Below are positions 1 to 8,257 of a DNA stretch of 64,000 nucleotides, in pieces. The translations under genes were made by a program, and so were the position numbers. The notes beneath the pieces were generated by a model. The model did no database searches, had not been told where the DNA came from, and was given only the letters and a program-made list of their open reading frames with translations. Origin of the DNA: Saccharothrix saharensis (GTDB taxonomy: Bacteria; Actinomycetota; Actinomycetes; Mycobacteriales; Pseudonocardiaceae); the NCBI RefSeq assembly GCF_006716745.1, contig NZ_VFPP01000001.1:3286001-3350000 (forward strand), written 5' to 3'. The stretch's first letter is position 1, and the number at the start of each line of letters is the position of its first letter.

Positions 1-265
1 GCGGCAGGTCGCGCAGCACCACGGCGGTGCCCGCGGTCCCGTCCTCGACCGCCTCGACCACCGCCAGCGCGTTCCCGCTCCACGTCGCCTTGCTGATCAG
101 GTGCCACCCGACCCGGCGCGGCCCCGGCAACCACAGCCCGTGCGTGGTCGCCACGAGCCACTCGGCGCCGACCGCGGCCGACGCCAACACGTTCTCGTCC
201 GCGTCCAGCACGCCGGTGAACCCCTCGGGCGCACCCGAGCCGAAAATCCTCCGGAACAGCCCCAT
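1..265 (-). CDS. conserved hypothetical protein downstream of dnaG (partial)
   Basis: The ATG at 265-263 overlaps the dnaG stop codon by one base (TGATG), so translation is probably coupled to dnaG. The 88 visible codons begin MGLFRRIFGSG and continue with alternating hydrophobic segments (VLASAAVGAEWLVATTHGLWLPG). The reading frame is open to the window edge, so the C-terminus is missing. No catalytic motif is visible. Short proteins of this kind follow dnaG in several Pseudonocardiales as I recall, but I cannot assign a function. Confidence 0.75.
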   Translation of the reverse strand, partial: MGLFRRIFGSGAPEGFTGVLDADENVLASAAVGAEWLVATTHGLWLPGPRRVGWHLISKATWSGNALAVVEAVEDGTAGTAVVLRDLP

Positions 266-2154
266 CACAGCCCGCCCACCGCTTGTTGACCCAACGCCTT
301 GTGGTAGTCCTCCAGCGCGATGAGGTCCCCGAACAGGGCCCGGTACTCGTCGGGCTCCTCGATCGGCGACACCCGCCGCAGCCGGGACTTGATCTCGGTG
401 ATCTGCCCGGCCACCAGGATCTGCTGCAACCGCGCCAGCACGCTCTGCACGTACCGGTACTCGTCCTCGGACTTGACCCGCAGCGGCTCCACGGCCAGCT
501 CGGTCAGCACCGACCGCACGGCCTGCTGCCGGCACACCTGCGACACCGCGTCCAGGAACGCCGGACCGGCCAGCCCCGACGACACGCCGCCCGCGTCCCG
601 GATCGCCTGGTGCAGCGCCAGGTAGGCGGGGTGCGTGAACGCCTCGTCGGGCAGCGAGTCGTAGTACGGGCCGGCCATCTCGGGCAGCTGCAACGCGGCC
701 TTCAACGCCTCCCGCTGCGCCCACAGCGCCGGGTCGCGCGGGTCGGGGCGCGGCGGGCCGTCGACGTCCAGCGCGCCCTGGTTCGGGTCGACCGGAGCGG
801 CGCGGCGGGGCCCGGCGGGCGCGCGGCCGGTCGCCGTCTCCCGCACCCGGCGCACCACCGCGGCCTCGTCGTCCCAGCCGACCCACCAGGCCAACCGGGT
901 CGCGTAACCGTCCCGCTTGGCCCGGTCCTTGATCTGCGCCACGAACGGCACCATGACCTTCAGCGCCTCGACCCGGCCGTCGACCGAGTCCAGGTCGTAG
1001 TCCCGCAGCCGGGTCTTGATGGCGAACTCGAACAGCGGCGTGCGGCGGGCCACCAGGTCCCGCACGGCCACGTCGCCCTTCGCCTGCCGCAGCTCGCACG
1101 GGTCCATGCCGTCCGGCGCGATGGCGATGTAGGTCTGCGCGGAGAACGCCTGCTCGCCCTCGAACGCCTTGAGCGCCGCCTTCTGCCCGGCCGCGTCGCC
1201 GTCGAAGGTGAAGATCACCTCGCCGTTGAGCGAGTCGTCGATGAGCAGCCGGCGCAGCACGTTCATGTGGTCGGCGCCGAACGCCGTGCCGCAGGACGCG
1301 ACCGCCGTGGGCACGCCCGCCAGGTGCATGGCCATCACGTCGGTGTAGCCCTCGACGACCACGGCCTGCCTGCGCTTGGCGATCTCCCGCTTGGCCAGGT
1401 CCAGCCCGAACAGCACCTGGGACTTCTTGTAGATCGGGCTCTCGCTGGTGTTGAGGTACTTGGCCTGGATCGGGTCGTCGTCGAAGATGCGCCGCGCGCC
1501 GAACCCGACGACCTCGCCGCCCATGTCCCGGATCGGCCACAGCAGCCTGCGGTGGAACCGGTCGATCGGCCCCTGCCTGCCCTCCTTGGTCAGCTGGGCC
1601 TTGATCAGCTCGGTCAGCTCGAACCCGCGCCCGAGGAGGTGCTTGGTGAGCCTGTCCCAGCCACCGGGCGCGAAACCGCAGCCGAACTGCCGGGCCGCGG
1701 CCTCGTCGAACCCGCGCTGCGCCAGGAATTCCCGCGCCGCCAGCGCGTCCGGCGTGGCCAGTTGCTCGGCGTAGAACTCGGCGGCGACCCGGTGCGCCTC
1801 GATGAGCCGGCTGCGGGTGCCGCGGTCACGCTGGATGGTCGCGCCGCCGCCCTCGTAGGTGAGCTGGATGCCCGCCCGGTCGGCCAACCGCTCGACCGCC
1901 TCGACGAACCCGAGGTGCTCGATCTTCATCACGAACGCGATGACGTCGCCGCCCTCGCCGCAGCCGAAGCAGTGGAACGTGCCGTGCGACGGGCGGACGT
2001 TGAACGACGGCGACTTCTCGTCGTGGAACGGGCACAGCCCCTTCAGCGCGCCGCCACCGGCCCGACGCAGCGAGACGTGGTCCCCCACGACCTCGTCGAT
2101 CCGGCTCCGGTCGCGGACGAGTGCGATGTCGCTCTCCCGGATGCGTCCTGCCAC
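265..2154 (-). CDS. dnaG: DNA primase DnaG
   Basis: DnaG synthesises RNA primers at the replication fork. The 629-residue product has the N-terminal CHC2 zinc finger (CPFHDEKSPSF ... HCFGCGEGGD), the primase catalytic core, and a TOPRIM domain with VVVEGYTDVMAM and the acidic TFDGDAAG motif. A C-terminal helicase-binding region follows. I chose the GTG at 2154 (product starting VAGRIRESDIALV) because family members start there; an upstream ATG at 2244 would run across the divergent sigma gene. Its length is normal for an actinobacterial primase. The usual dgt neighbour lies about 4 kb away at 6283-7545, separated by an accessory insert. Confidence 0.97.
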   Translation of the reverse strand: MAGRIRESDIALVRDRSRIDEVVGDHVSLRRAGGGALKGLCPFHDEKSPSFNVRPSHGTFHCFGCGEGGDVIAFVMKIEHLGFVEAVERLADRAGIQLTYEGGGATIQRDRGTRSRLIEAHRVAAEFYAEQLATPDALAAREFLAQRGFDEAAARQFGCGFAPGGWDRLTKHLLGRGFELTELIKAQLTKEGRQGPIDRFHRRLLWPIRDMGGEVVGFGARRIFDDDPIQAKYLNTSESPIYKKSQVLFGLDLAKREIAKRRQAVVVEGYTDVMAMHLAGVPTAVASCGTAFGADHMNVLRRLLIDDSLNGEVIFTFDGDAAGQKAALKAFEGEQAFSAQTYIAIAPDGMDPCELRQAKGDVAVRDLVARRTPLFEFAIKTRLRDYDLDSVDGRVEALKVMVPFVAQIKDRAKRDGYATRLAWWVGWDDEAAVVRRVRETATGRAPAGPRRAAPVDPNQGALDVDGPPRPDPRDPALWAQREALKAALQLPEMAGPYYDSLPDEAFTHPAYLALHQAIRDAGGVSSGLAGPAFLDAVSQVCRQQAVRSVLTELAVEPLRVKSEDEYRYVQSVLARLQQILVAGQITEIKSRLRRVSPIEEPDEYRALFGDLIALEDYHKALGQQAVGGL

Positions 2155-2188
2155 GTCGAGCGAGTCTAGTGCTGGCAGACTGGCGCCC

Positions 2189-3106
2189 GTGACCACAGCC
2201 TCGGAGTCCCCGGCGGCCGAGCAGACCCTGGCCGCGACCTTCACCGGCCACCGCGCCCACCTGGTCGGCGTGGCCTACCGGCTCACCGGCAGCGTCGCGG
2301 ACGCCGAGGACGCGGTGCAGGAGGCGTGGCTGCGGCTGTCCGGGCTGAGCGACCGGGCGCGCACCGACATCCGGGACCTGCGGGGCTGGCTGACCACCGT
2401 GGTGGGCCGGATCTGCCTGGACCGGCTGCGGTCGGCGGCGGTGCGGCGGGAGCGCTACGTCGGGCAGTGGCTGCCCGAGCCGGTGGTGACCTCGGGCGAG
2501 GACGACCCGCTGGACGCCGTGGTGCGCGACGACGGCGTGCGGATGGCGGCGCTGGTCGTGCTGGACCGCCTCACCCCCGAGCAGCGGGTGGCGTTCGTGC
2601 TGCACGACGCGTTCGACGTGCCGTTCGCGGAGATCGCGGACTCGTTGGGCTGCACGGTCACCACGGCCCGCCAGCACGCGTCACGGGGCCGGCGGGCGGT
2701 GGCGGAGGCCGACCCGCCGCCGCGGGTGGCGCTGGAGGAGCAGCGCGAGGTGCTGGAGCGGTTCCTCGCGGCCGTCGCGTCGGGCGACCTCGACGCCGTG
2801 GTCAGCCTGCTGCACCCGGACGTGGTGATGGTCGGCGACGGCGGCGGCAAGGCCAAGACCGCGGTGCACGTGGTCAGCGGCGCGGACAAGGTCGCGCGCC
2901 TCATCCTCGGCCTCATGCGCCGCTACGGCGACGTCGAGGGTCGGCCCGCGCTGGTCAACGGCGACCTCGGGCTGGTGTTCGCCGCCCAGGGCGAGCTGAC
3001 GCCCCGGGTCGAGGCGATCGTGGTGCGGGACGGCAGGGTGGCCGGCGTGTACGACATGTCGAACCCGGACAAGCTCGGCCACGTGCCGTTCCCCGAGGCT
3101 CCCTGA
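2189..3106 (+). CDS. sigJ: ECF41-family sigma factor (SigJ type)
   Basis: This is an extracytoplasmic-function sigma factor of 305 residues. Regions sigma2 (GSVADAEDAVQEAWLRL) and sigma4 (LTPEQRVAFVLHDAFDVPFAEIADSLGCT) are clear. They are followed by a SnoaL-like C-terminal extension of about 120 residues containing DGGGK and NPDKL. Those two motifs are signatures of the ECF41 group, in which the fused extension replaces a separate anti-sigma factor. The GTG start lies 34 bases from the divergent dnaG start; a CAGACT -10-like element 7 bases upstream suggests a leaderless message. The convergent neighbour is a carboxymuconolactone decarboxylase, the classic ECF41 partner, with a matching promoter at 3713-3739. 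The inducing signal is unknown. Confidence 0.93.
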   Translation: MTTASESPAAEQTLAATFTGHRAHLVGVAYRLTGSVADAEDAVQEAWLRLSGLSDRARTDIRDLRGWLTTVVGRICLDRLRSAAVRRERYVGQWLPEPVVTSGEDDPLDAVVRDDGVRMAALVVLDRLTPEQRVAFVLHDAFDVPFAEIADSLGCTVTTARQHASRGRRAVAEADPPPRVALEEQREVLERFLAAVASGDLDAVVSLLHPDVVMVGDGGGKAKTAVHVVSGADKVARLILGLMRRYGDVEGRPALVNGDLGLVFAAQGELTPRVEAIVVRDGRVAGVYDMSNPDKLGHVPFPEAP

Positions 3107-3110
3107 AGCG

Positions 3111-3680
3111 TTACGGCATGGGCACCCGGCACGCGTCACCCGAGGTGAAGCCCTGGTCGGTGATGCCGAACGCCGAGTTGAACCGGCCGCGCTGGTTCTC
3201 CAGCGCGATGAGGTAGGTCAGCTCGACCAGGCCCTGGTGCCCCAGCCGCCGGTCGAGCTCGGCGACCTGCTCGTCGGTGACCGCGGTGGGCGTCTCGGTC
3301 ATCGCGTCGGCGTAGGCCAGGGCCAGCTTCTCCAGCTCGGTGTACTTGTCCGACGCGCGGTAGTCGTGGATCTCCTTGAGCCGGTCGACGTCGAGGCCCT
3401 CGTGCTTGATCAGCATGGTGCCGAAGTCGACGCACCACGAGCAGCCGAGCTTCACCGCGGTCAGGTAGACGACCAGCTCGCGCAGCGACACGGGCAGCGT
3501 CTTGGCCGCCTTCTCCACCGCCATCTCGTGCCGCGCGCTCGCCACGAACAGCCGGCGGTGGTGCGCGGCCACGGTGAACGGCTCCGGCACCGCCCCGAAG
3601 CGCTTCCTGGCGAACCGGTAGGCGAAGCGCACCAGCGGGTTGGCCTGCTCGGTCGTGACGACCGGGATCCTGGGTGCCAT
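3111..3680 (-). CDS. carboxymuconolactone decarboxylase / AhpD-like protein
   Basis: The 189-residue protein belongs to the AhpD-like fold. The core CxxC-type segment appears as LGCSWCVDFGTMLIKHEGL, where the two cysteines and downstream acidic/His positions resemble the redox centre of AhpD-like proteins. The true substrate is not known for this subgroup, and a thiol-peroxide or quinone role is only inference. It converges on sigJ with 4 bases between stop codons. An AGGAGG-type Shine-Dalgarno precedes the ATG. The upstream region carries an ECF41-type promoter, so SigJ probably controls it. Confidence 0.9.
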   Translation of the reverse strand: MAPRIPVVTTEQANPLVRFAYRFARKRFGAVPEPFTVAAHHRRLFVASARHEMAVEKAAKTLPVSLRELVVYLTAVKLGCSWCVDFGTMLIKHEGLDVDRLKEIHDYRASDKYTELEKLALAYADAMTETPTAVTDEQVAELDRRLGHQGLVELTYLIALENQRGRFNSAFGITDQGFTSGDACRVPMP

Positions 3681-3712
3681 GTCCCCTCCTCGTTTCGGGT
3701 CTTCACCCGGTG

Positions 3713-3739
3713 GACGAGGAGGGAGGCCCGGACGTGACA
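3713..3739 (-). promoter_or_regulatory. putative ECF41 (SigJ) promoter of the CMD gene
   Basis: On the minus strand TGTCAC (3739-3734) is followed after 17 bases by CGTC (3716-3713), 33 bases before the ATG at 3680. ECF41 sigma factors are known to use a TGTCACA-type -35 and a CGTC -10. The match and its position in front of the usual ECF41 target gene make this a strong candidate promoter. Confidence 0.75.
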
Positions 3740-3740
3740 G

Positions 3741-3800
3741 CTACGGCTTGGCGACTTGCGGTTCGGCCCGCAGGAACAAGGTCAGGCGCATCGATCGCGG
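3741..3800 (-). pseudogene. relic of a serpin gene 3' end
   Basis: Read on the minus strand this stretch encodes MRLTLFLRAEPQVAKP followed by TAG. The intact serpin at 4989-6035 has MMRLTSFMPAEPAR ... AQVAKP at its C-terminus. At the DNA level 3760-3792 matches 5086-5118 with about 4 mismatches in 33, and 3745-3758 (GGCTTGGCGACTTG) is identical to 4993-5006. The roughly 79 bases between these blocks in the intact gene are reduced to one base here. No serpin body remains upstream. It is a second, eroded copy of the serpin tail lying on the opposite side of the HTH/PIN module. Confidence 0.8.
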
Positions 3801-3865
3801 TCCGTGCCGCGGGTCGTGCAGTGCAGTTGGCACCTGTCCGACGAGCGTGGTTCCATGGACCTTGT

Positions 3866-3881
3866 TGCACATATAAGTGCA
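3866..3881 (+). promoter_or_regulatory. palindrome and -10 element upstream of the HTH antitoxin gene
   Basis: TGCAC-ATATAA-GTGCA forms a perfect 5-base-arm palindrome whose spacer contains a TATAAG -10-like hexamer, about 45 bases before the ATG at 3922. An operator overlapping the -10 would suit an autoregulating HTH antitoxin. The assignment is inference from position and symmetry only. Confidence 0.45.
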
Positions 3882-3921
3882 CACACGATCGGTTGTAACT
3901 GGAGTGCCCCGTGAGGGAGTG

Positions 3922-4365
3922 ATGGCAGTGTCGACGGTAGTGGCCACGGCTGATCGTGATGTCGTGTTGGCGGACGAACGCGACCAGCGGCAGGCGCAGG
4001 CGCTCATGACCCGGCTTCCTGCTCGTGGCGCGCGGTTCACCGCCATGACCGACGGCCAAAGCGAAGGCGTCCCGGTACCGGACGAGTTGTCGGCGATCAT
4101 CGCCCAGGTCGTCCACGCCGTTGCGCAGGGGCACGTGGTCACCGTCAGCACGATGCCCGAGGAACTGACGACGACCGCCGCCGCCCAACTGCTGGGCACC
4201 TCGCGTCCAACCTTGATGCGCAAGATCGGTGCGGGCGAGATTCCCGCGCACAAGGTCGGTTCGCACACCCGTTTGCGGACAGCCGACGTACTGCAGGAAC
4301 GGCATGCGCGCAGGCAACGCCAGTTGGCCGCATTCGAGGAACTGCGGGCGTTGGAAGACGACTGA
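3922..4365 (+). CDS. excisionase-type HTH protein, probable antitoxin of a PIN module
   Basis: The 147-residue protein carries a helix-turn-helix of the excisionase/MerR type near residues 75-120 (LTTTAAAQLLGTSRPTLMRKI ... followed by VGSHTRLRTADVL). Proteins of this shape are commonly paired with a downstream PIN-domain ribonuclease toxin in actinomycetes, as is the case here. I chose the ATG at 3922 because a GGGAG element sits just upstream; an earlier in-frame start would lie inside the palindrome. The frame is intact although the toxin gene next to it is broken. It could still repress its own promoter. Confidence 0.82.
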   Translation: MAVSTVVATADRDVVLADERDQRQAQALMTRLPARGARFTAMTDGQSEGVPVPDELSAIIAQVVHAVAQGHVVTVSTMPEELTTTAAAQLLGTSRPTLMRKIGAGEIPAHKVGSHTRLRTADVLQERHARRQRQLAAFEELRALEDD

Positions 4366-4427
4366 CAGTGACTCACGGCCGTCGACCCGGCCACTGAGAA
4401 AGCAGGGTTGAGCGCTAACCTGCCGCA

Positions 4428-5019
4428 GTGGCCCCCACGAGAGTCCTCGTCGATGCGAATGTGCTTTACTCCCGCGCATTCTCCGGGACTGGCTCGCACT
4501 GTTGCGGTTGAGGTCGTCCGGAGAACCATTCGCGGTTGACTGGACCGAGGACGTGCTCGCGGAGACGATCTACCGCCTACGTCGGAACAACCCGACGCGG
4601 AGCGGCGCGAAGATCACCGCCATACGGGATCCGATCGCGCGGACCTTCGAAGGTGGCAGGGTCGAGGACTTCTCCATCGACGACTCGTTCCCCGGTGGTG
4701 ACGCTGACGACCGCCACGTGCACGCTGCGCGGTGGCCTGTGGGGCGGATTTCATCCTCACGGGTGACCAAGACTTCTTCATTGCCGATGAGGACGCGGAC
4801 TCGCGGCCTTATGAGGTCTTCCGACCCGACGACTTCTTCGCGCTGGTCGATGACAGTGCACCCGCTCTGGTGGAACTCGTGACCCGCGAACGAACCACCT
4901 ATTGGACCGAACGGGGCGGCCGCACCGATCTGGCGGCCCGGCTCAGTGCGGCGCGAAGTCCCCGGTTCGCCGAACGGGTGCGGATCCATCAGGGCTTGGC
5001 GACTTGGGCGAGGAAGTAG
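4428..5019 (+). pseudogene. PIN-domain toxin gene broken by two frameshifts
   Basis: Three consecutive frames together encode a PIN-domain protein. The pieces are VAPTRVLVDANVLYSR from GTG 4428, then LRDWLALLRLRSSGEPFAVDW onward from about 4481, then VACGADFILTGDQDFF from 4732 to the TAG at 5019. The acidic residues expected of PIN ribonucleases (VDANVL, DDRHVHAA, TGDQDF) are all still visible across the pieces. Each junction (4476-4480 and 4730-4731) is one base short, so two single-base deletions would explain the breaks. The last codons, GLATWARK, lie antisense to the serpin 3' end. Sequencing error at both sites is possible but less likely. Confidence 0.8.
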
Positions 5020-6035
5020 ATGGCGCCTGTCTCAGCGTGCCGCACCAGGAGCAGGTACGGCCGGTCGACGCGGACCGTGCGCGCGGGTTCGGCGGGCATG
5101 AACGAGGTCAGGCGCATCATCACGGCGGTCGCCGCGGCACCCTCGAAGCCCTGCTCGTCCAGCCGCAGCACGGCTTCGTGCACCACGTCGTCCACATAGA
5201 GCCGGGGGTCGGGGCTCAGGCCGGTGAAGTCCGCGCCACGGCCGAACATCGTGCGCACGCCGACCTGCTGCAACGCGTCGGCCAGGGAGACGTTCACGGA
5301 CAGGTCCAGCTTGGGCAGGAACAGCTCGACCCGGTCGTGGTCCAACGCCTCCAGCACCGCGGGCACGCCCTCGGTGCCGCCCAGGTCGCCGTCGGGCAGC
5401 AGCACGACCGCCTCGACACCGCCGCGCGCGGCCAGCGCCACGGCCTGCCACCCGTCCCGCTGGGCGTAGCGCACGTTCCCCTCACGGCGCATGGTGGCGA
5501 CCTCGCCGGCACCTCGGAACGGCAGGTCGGCGGTGTCGTGCTCGGGGAACTCCTCGCTCCACGCGCACTTCAGGTACAGCGCGTTGACCAGCGTCGCGAC
5601 CGTGTCGGACGTGATCGCGCCCGATGCCAGCAGCTCGGGGACCAGCCCCCGGGTCGTCTCGGCCACGTCGGCGTTGATGAGCTTGCGCGCGCCTTCCGGG
5701 TCCTGCGCGAACGGCGCCGAGCGCGCCTTCGCCCCCGGCCAGCCGGCCAGGTCGGTGAGGAAACCCTCGTTGAGCGGCAGGTCGTCCCACGCCCACAGCG
5801 TGTTGGCCACGGCGAACTCGGCGTCGTCGCCCACCACCGCGCCCTTGAGCACCTTGGCGTGGTCCGCGCCGAGCAGCGCGACCAGCTCGGCCTCGGTCTC
5901 GCCCCGCGCCGCCTGCGCCGTCATGCCCAGCGCGCTGGCCACCGAGTACGGCGACCAACAGGCGTTGCGGGTGCGGTCGGGCGCGACGGCGTCGTGCAGG
6001 GTGAGGGCGAACGTCAGGTGCGCTCGATCAGGCAC
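4989..6035 (-). CDS. serpin-family protease inhibitor
   Basis: The 348-residue protein has the serpin core. It shows NACWSPYSVASALGM near the N-terminus, the breach/shutter segment ANTLWAWDDLPLN, and VATLVNALYLKCAW. Its hinge and reactive-centre loop run EGAAATAVMMRLTSFMPAE, followed by the C-terminal strands DRPYLLLVRH and GAIYFLAQVAKP. The small-residue hinge is the type seen in inhibitory serpins, which trap serine or cysteine proteases. No signal peptide is visible, so the target is probably cytoplasmic. A GTG start with AAGGAG upstream was chosen. The gene overlaps the small upstream gene by 22 bases and the PIN relic by 31 bases. Confidence 0.93.
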   Translation of the reverse strand: MPDRAHLTFALTLHDAVAPDRTRNACWSPYSVASALGMTAQAARGETEAELVALLGADHAKVLKGAVVGDDAEFAVANTLWAWDDLPLNEGFLTDLAGWPGAKARSAPFAQDPEGARKLINADVAETTRGLVPELLASGAITSDTVATLVNALYLKCAWSEEFPEHDTADLPFRGAGEVATMRREGNVRYAQRDGWQAVALAARGGVEAVVLLPDGDLGGTEGVPAVLEALDHDRVELFLPKLDLSVNVSLADALQQVGVRTMFGRGADFTGLSPDPRLYVDDVVHEAVLRLDEQGFEGAAATAVMMRLTSFMPAEPARTVRVDRPYLLLVRHAETGAIYFLAQVAKP

Positions 6036-6262
6036 TGGGTCTCCTTAACCGCTATCGGGTCGTCCGGGATCGGACGTTCGCCCGCGCCGCTCACGGGTCC
6101 GAGCGGCTGGGGGTGACGTGGCTCGCGCACGCCGGCGGCGCCGTCGTCGGGTTCGTCGTCCCACCCGTCGTACGGGAACTCGCCACCGACGTGCACCGGG
6201 TCGCGGGTCGGTCTGCGCCACGGCCAAGGACGGCCTGGCGGTCTCCTGGACTCATCGGCCAT
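6014..6262 (-). CDS. small Pro/Arg-rich hypothetical protein
   Basis: The 82 codons from ATG 6262 encode MADESRRPPGRPWPWRRP and a central acidic stretch (YDGWDDEPDDGA). The gene starts 20 bases after the dgt stop and its end overlaps the serpin start, which points to a dgt-small gene-serpin transcript. It has no recognisable domain, no membrane segment and no clear Shine-Dalgarno. The compositional character could also result from chance in GC-rich DNA, so I rate it as probable only. Confidence 0.55.
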   Translation of the reverse strand: MADESRRPPGRPWPWRRPTRDPVHVGGEFPYDGWDDEPDDGAAGVREPRHPQPLGPVSGAGERPIPDDPIAVKETQCLIERT

Positions 6263-6282
6263 GACGTCGAGTGTGCCACCGG

Positions 6283-7545
6283 TCACAGGGGTTCGGGGGC
6301 GACGTTCGCCAGCGACCGCCGCCACGCCGCGGCCTGGGCGTCGGTGAGGGACGCCACCTGGTCGACCACGACGCGCAGCCGTTCGGCGTCGGTACCCGCG
6401 GCGACCCAGGCCGGGTGGAACGCGGGGTCGAGCGTGTCCGGGGCGCGCATGAGCAGCAGGTGGACCAGTTCGGCGACCAGCTCCCGCTGCCGCGCCTGCA
6501 TGGCCAGCCGCGACGGGTCGCTCATCACGTACCGCACCGCGACCGCCTTGAGCAGCGCCACCTCGGCCGCGACCCGGGGCGGCACGACCAGGTCGGCCCG
6601 GTAGCGGCTCAGCGGGCCGTCACCGTGCACGTCGCGGGTAGCGCCGACGGCGGCCGAGGCGAACCGGCCGACCAGCTCGCTGGTGAGTCGCTTCAACGCC
6701 ACCTGGGCGCGCAGCGAGCCGTCGTACTCGGCCAGCTCGGCGATCACCGGCAGGCCGAGCAGCTCGGTGGCGGTGGCTTCGAGCACGGACACCGGCTCGT
6801 CGGAGAAGTGCTTGGCGGCCAGGTCGGCGATGACGGCGCGCTCGGCCGGGTCGCCGAGGGCGGACAGGCTGATCCGGTGCGCGAGCACCCCGTCCTCCAC
6901 GTCGTGCACGGAATAGGCGACGTCGTCGGCCCAGTCCATGACCTGCGCCTCAAGGCACCGCCGGTGGTCCGGCGCGCCCTGACGGACCCACGAGAACACG
7001 TCCAGGTCGTCGTCGTAGGCGCCGAACTTCACCATCCCGGGACGGCGGGTCCACGGGTACTTGGTCGCCGCGTCCAGGCACGCCCGGGTCAGGTTGAGGC
7101 CCCGGGCGGTCTTGGGTTCCAGCCGGGTCAGGATGCGCAGCGTCTGGGCGTTGCCCTCGAAGCCGCCGCACGGCCCGGCCAGCTCGTCGAGCGCGCGTTC
7201 GCCGTTGTGCCCGAACGGCGGGTGCCCGATGTCGTGGGCCAGGCCCGCGGTGTCGACCAGGTCGGGGTCGCAGCCCAGCTCCTCGCCGATGCCCCGGCCG
7301 ATCTGGGCGACCTCCAGCGAGTGGGTGAGCCGGGTGCGCGGCACACCGGTCACCTCCGCGCCCTCGTTGGGGCCGACGACCTGGGTCTTGCCCGCGAGCC
7401 GGCGCAGCGCCGCCGAGTGCAGCACCCTGGCCCGGTCGCGGGAGAACGGCGAACGGCGCTCGGTGCGCGCTCCGGGCAGCACCGCTCCCTTGGGCGGCTC
7501 GGGCAGCAGCCGCGCGAAGTCGTGTTCGGTGTAGCCCTGGCTCAT
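6283..7545 (-). CDS. dgt: deoxyguanosinetriphosphate triphosphohydrolase-like protein
   Basis: This HD-superfamily enzyme hydrolyses dNTPs to deoxynucleosides and triphosphate. The 420-residue product shows the metal-binding series in order: the first His in [14 protein letters not shown], then the HD pair in [16 protein letters not shown], and a later Asp in the segment [14 protein letters not shown]-terminal [28 protein letters not shown] is typical of the bacterial Dgt-like family. It normally lies beside dnaG in actinobacteria. Here it follows a YdcF-like gene with a 21-base gap, in the same direction. Confidence 0.95.
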   Translation of the reverse strand: MSQGYTEHDFARLLPEPPKGAVLPGARTERRSPFSRDRARVLHSAALRRLAGKTQVVGPNEGAEVTGVPRTRLTHSLEVAQIGRGIGEELGCDPDLVDTAGLAHDIGHPPFGHNGERALDELAGPCGGFEGNAQTLRILTRLEPKTARGLNLTRACLDAATKYPWTRRPGMVKFGAYDDDLDVFSWVRQGAPDHRRCLEAQVMDWADDVAYSVHDVEDGVLAHRISLSALGDPAERAVIADLAAKHFSDEPVSVLEATATELLGLPVIAELAEYDGSLRAQVALKRLTSELVGRFASAAVGATRDVHGDGPLSRYRADLVVPPRVAAEVALLKAVAVRYVMSDPSRLAMQARQRELVAELVHLLLMRAPDTLDPAFHPAWVAAGTDAERLRVVVDQVASLTDAQAAAWRRSLANVAPEPL

Positions 7546-7566
7546 CCGCCCAGGGTAAGCGGCGGC

Positions 7567-8205
7567 CTACAGCAGGATGCCGTCGAACGCACCCGCCGGC
7601 GCCTTCATCAGGTGGTAGTAGAGCAGCGCGCCGGTCTCGCGGCGGATGTAGAACAGCTGGGTCTCGCGGGTCTGCACGTTCGGGCCGCTGCGGGTCGGCG
7701 ACGTCCACGCCGACAGCCCCTCGTCCTCGGCCATCGTGCGCGCCCGCAGCGAGTGCCACGGGTCGCTGACGATCACCGCCGTGGTGAGGGACTTCTCCCG
7801 GGCGGCGGCGGCGAGCGCGCGGATGCTGCCCAGCGTGTCGGTGCCCTCGCCGACCTCGAGGATGCGGTCGGCGGGCACGTCGCGCTCCTCCAGCCACATC
7901 CGGCCGGCCTCGCCCTCGGTGAAGTTGTCGCCGGGCTGGCGGCCGCCGGTGGTGGCGATGTAGTTGACCACGCCCTGCTCGTAGAGCCGGCGGGCGTGCT
8001 CCAGCCGCGCTTCCAGCACGTCCGACGGCACGCCGTTGAACTGGGCCGCGCCCAGGACCACGGCCATGTCGGCGTGGGTGCGGTCGTCCTCGCGGGCCAC
8101 CTGCCACACGCGGAACGCCGTGCCGCCGACGACCAGCAGCCCGATCACCAGGCCGCCCAGGACGACGCGCGTGGCAAGCCTGCGGAGCCTCGGCAGGAAC
8201 GTCAC
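7567..8205 (-). CDS. YdcF/SanA-family (DUF218) membrane protein
   Basis: The 212-residue protein has one N-terminal membrane helix (VVLGGLVIGLLVVGGTAF) followed by a DUF218 domain with ADMAVVLGAAQFNGVPS, IATTGGRQ and IVSDPWHSLRA. Members of this family in E. coli (SanA, ElyC) affect envelope integrity and peptidoglycan-lipid metabolism, but their chemistry is unresolved. The start is GTG at 8205. The gene is probably co-transcribed with dgt. Confidence 0.88.
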   Translation of the reverse strand: MTFLPRLRRLATRVVLGGLVIGLLVVGGTAFRVWQVAREDDRTHADMAVVLGAAQFNGVPSDVLEARLEHARRLYEQGVVNYIATTGGRQPGDNFTEGEAGRMWLEERDVPADRILEVGEGTDTLGSIRALAAAAREKSLTTAVIVSDPWHSLRARTMAEDEGLSAWTSPTRSGPNVQTRETQLFYIRRETGALLYYHLMKAPAGAFDGILL

Positions 8206-8257
8206 GTCGCGGATGATCCCATATCGGCCCCGACGTCACCGCTGCCAGGATCACCTC

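Noticed and set aside
283-2169. 628-codon open frame on the plus strand
   Set aside because: It is antisense to dnaG, has repetitive Arg/Gly/Val composition and no motif; a GC-rich shadow.
4902-6116. 404-codon plus-strand frame covering the serpin
   Set aside because: It is antisense to the serpin with Arg/His/Gln/Val-rich composition; a shadow of the real gene.
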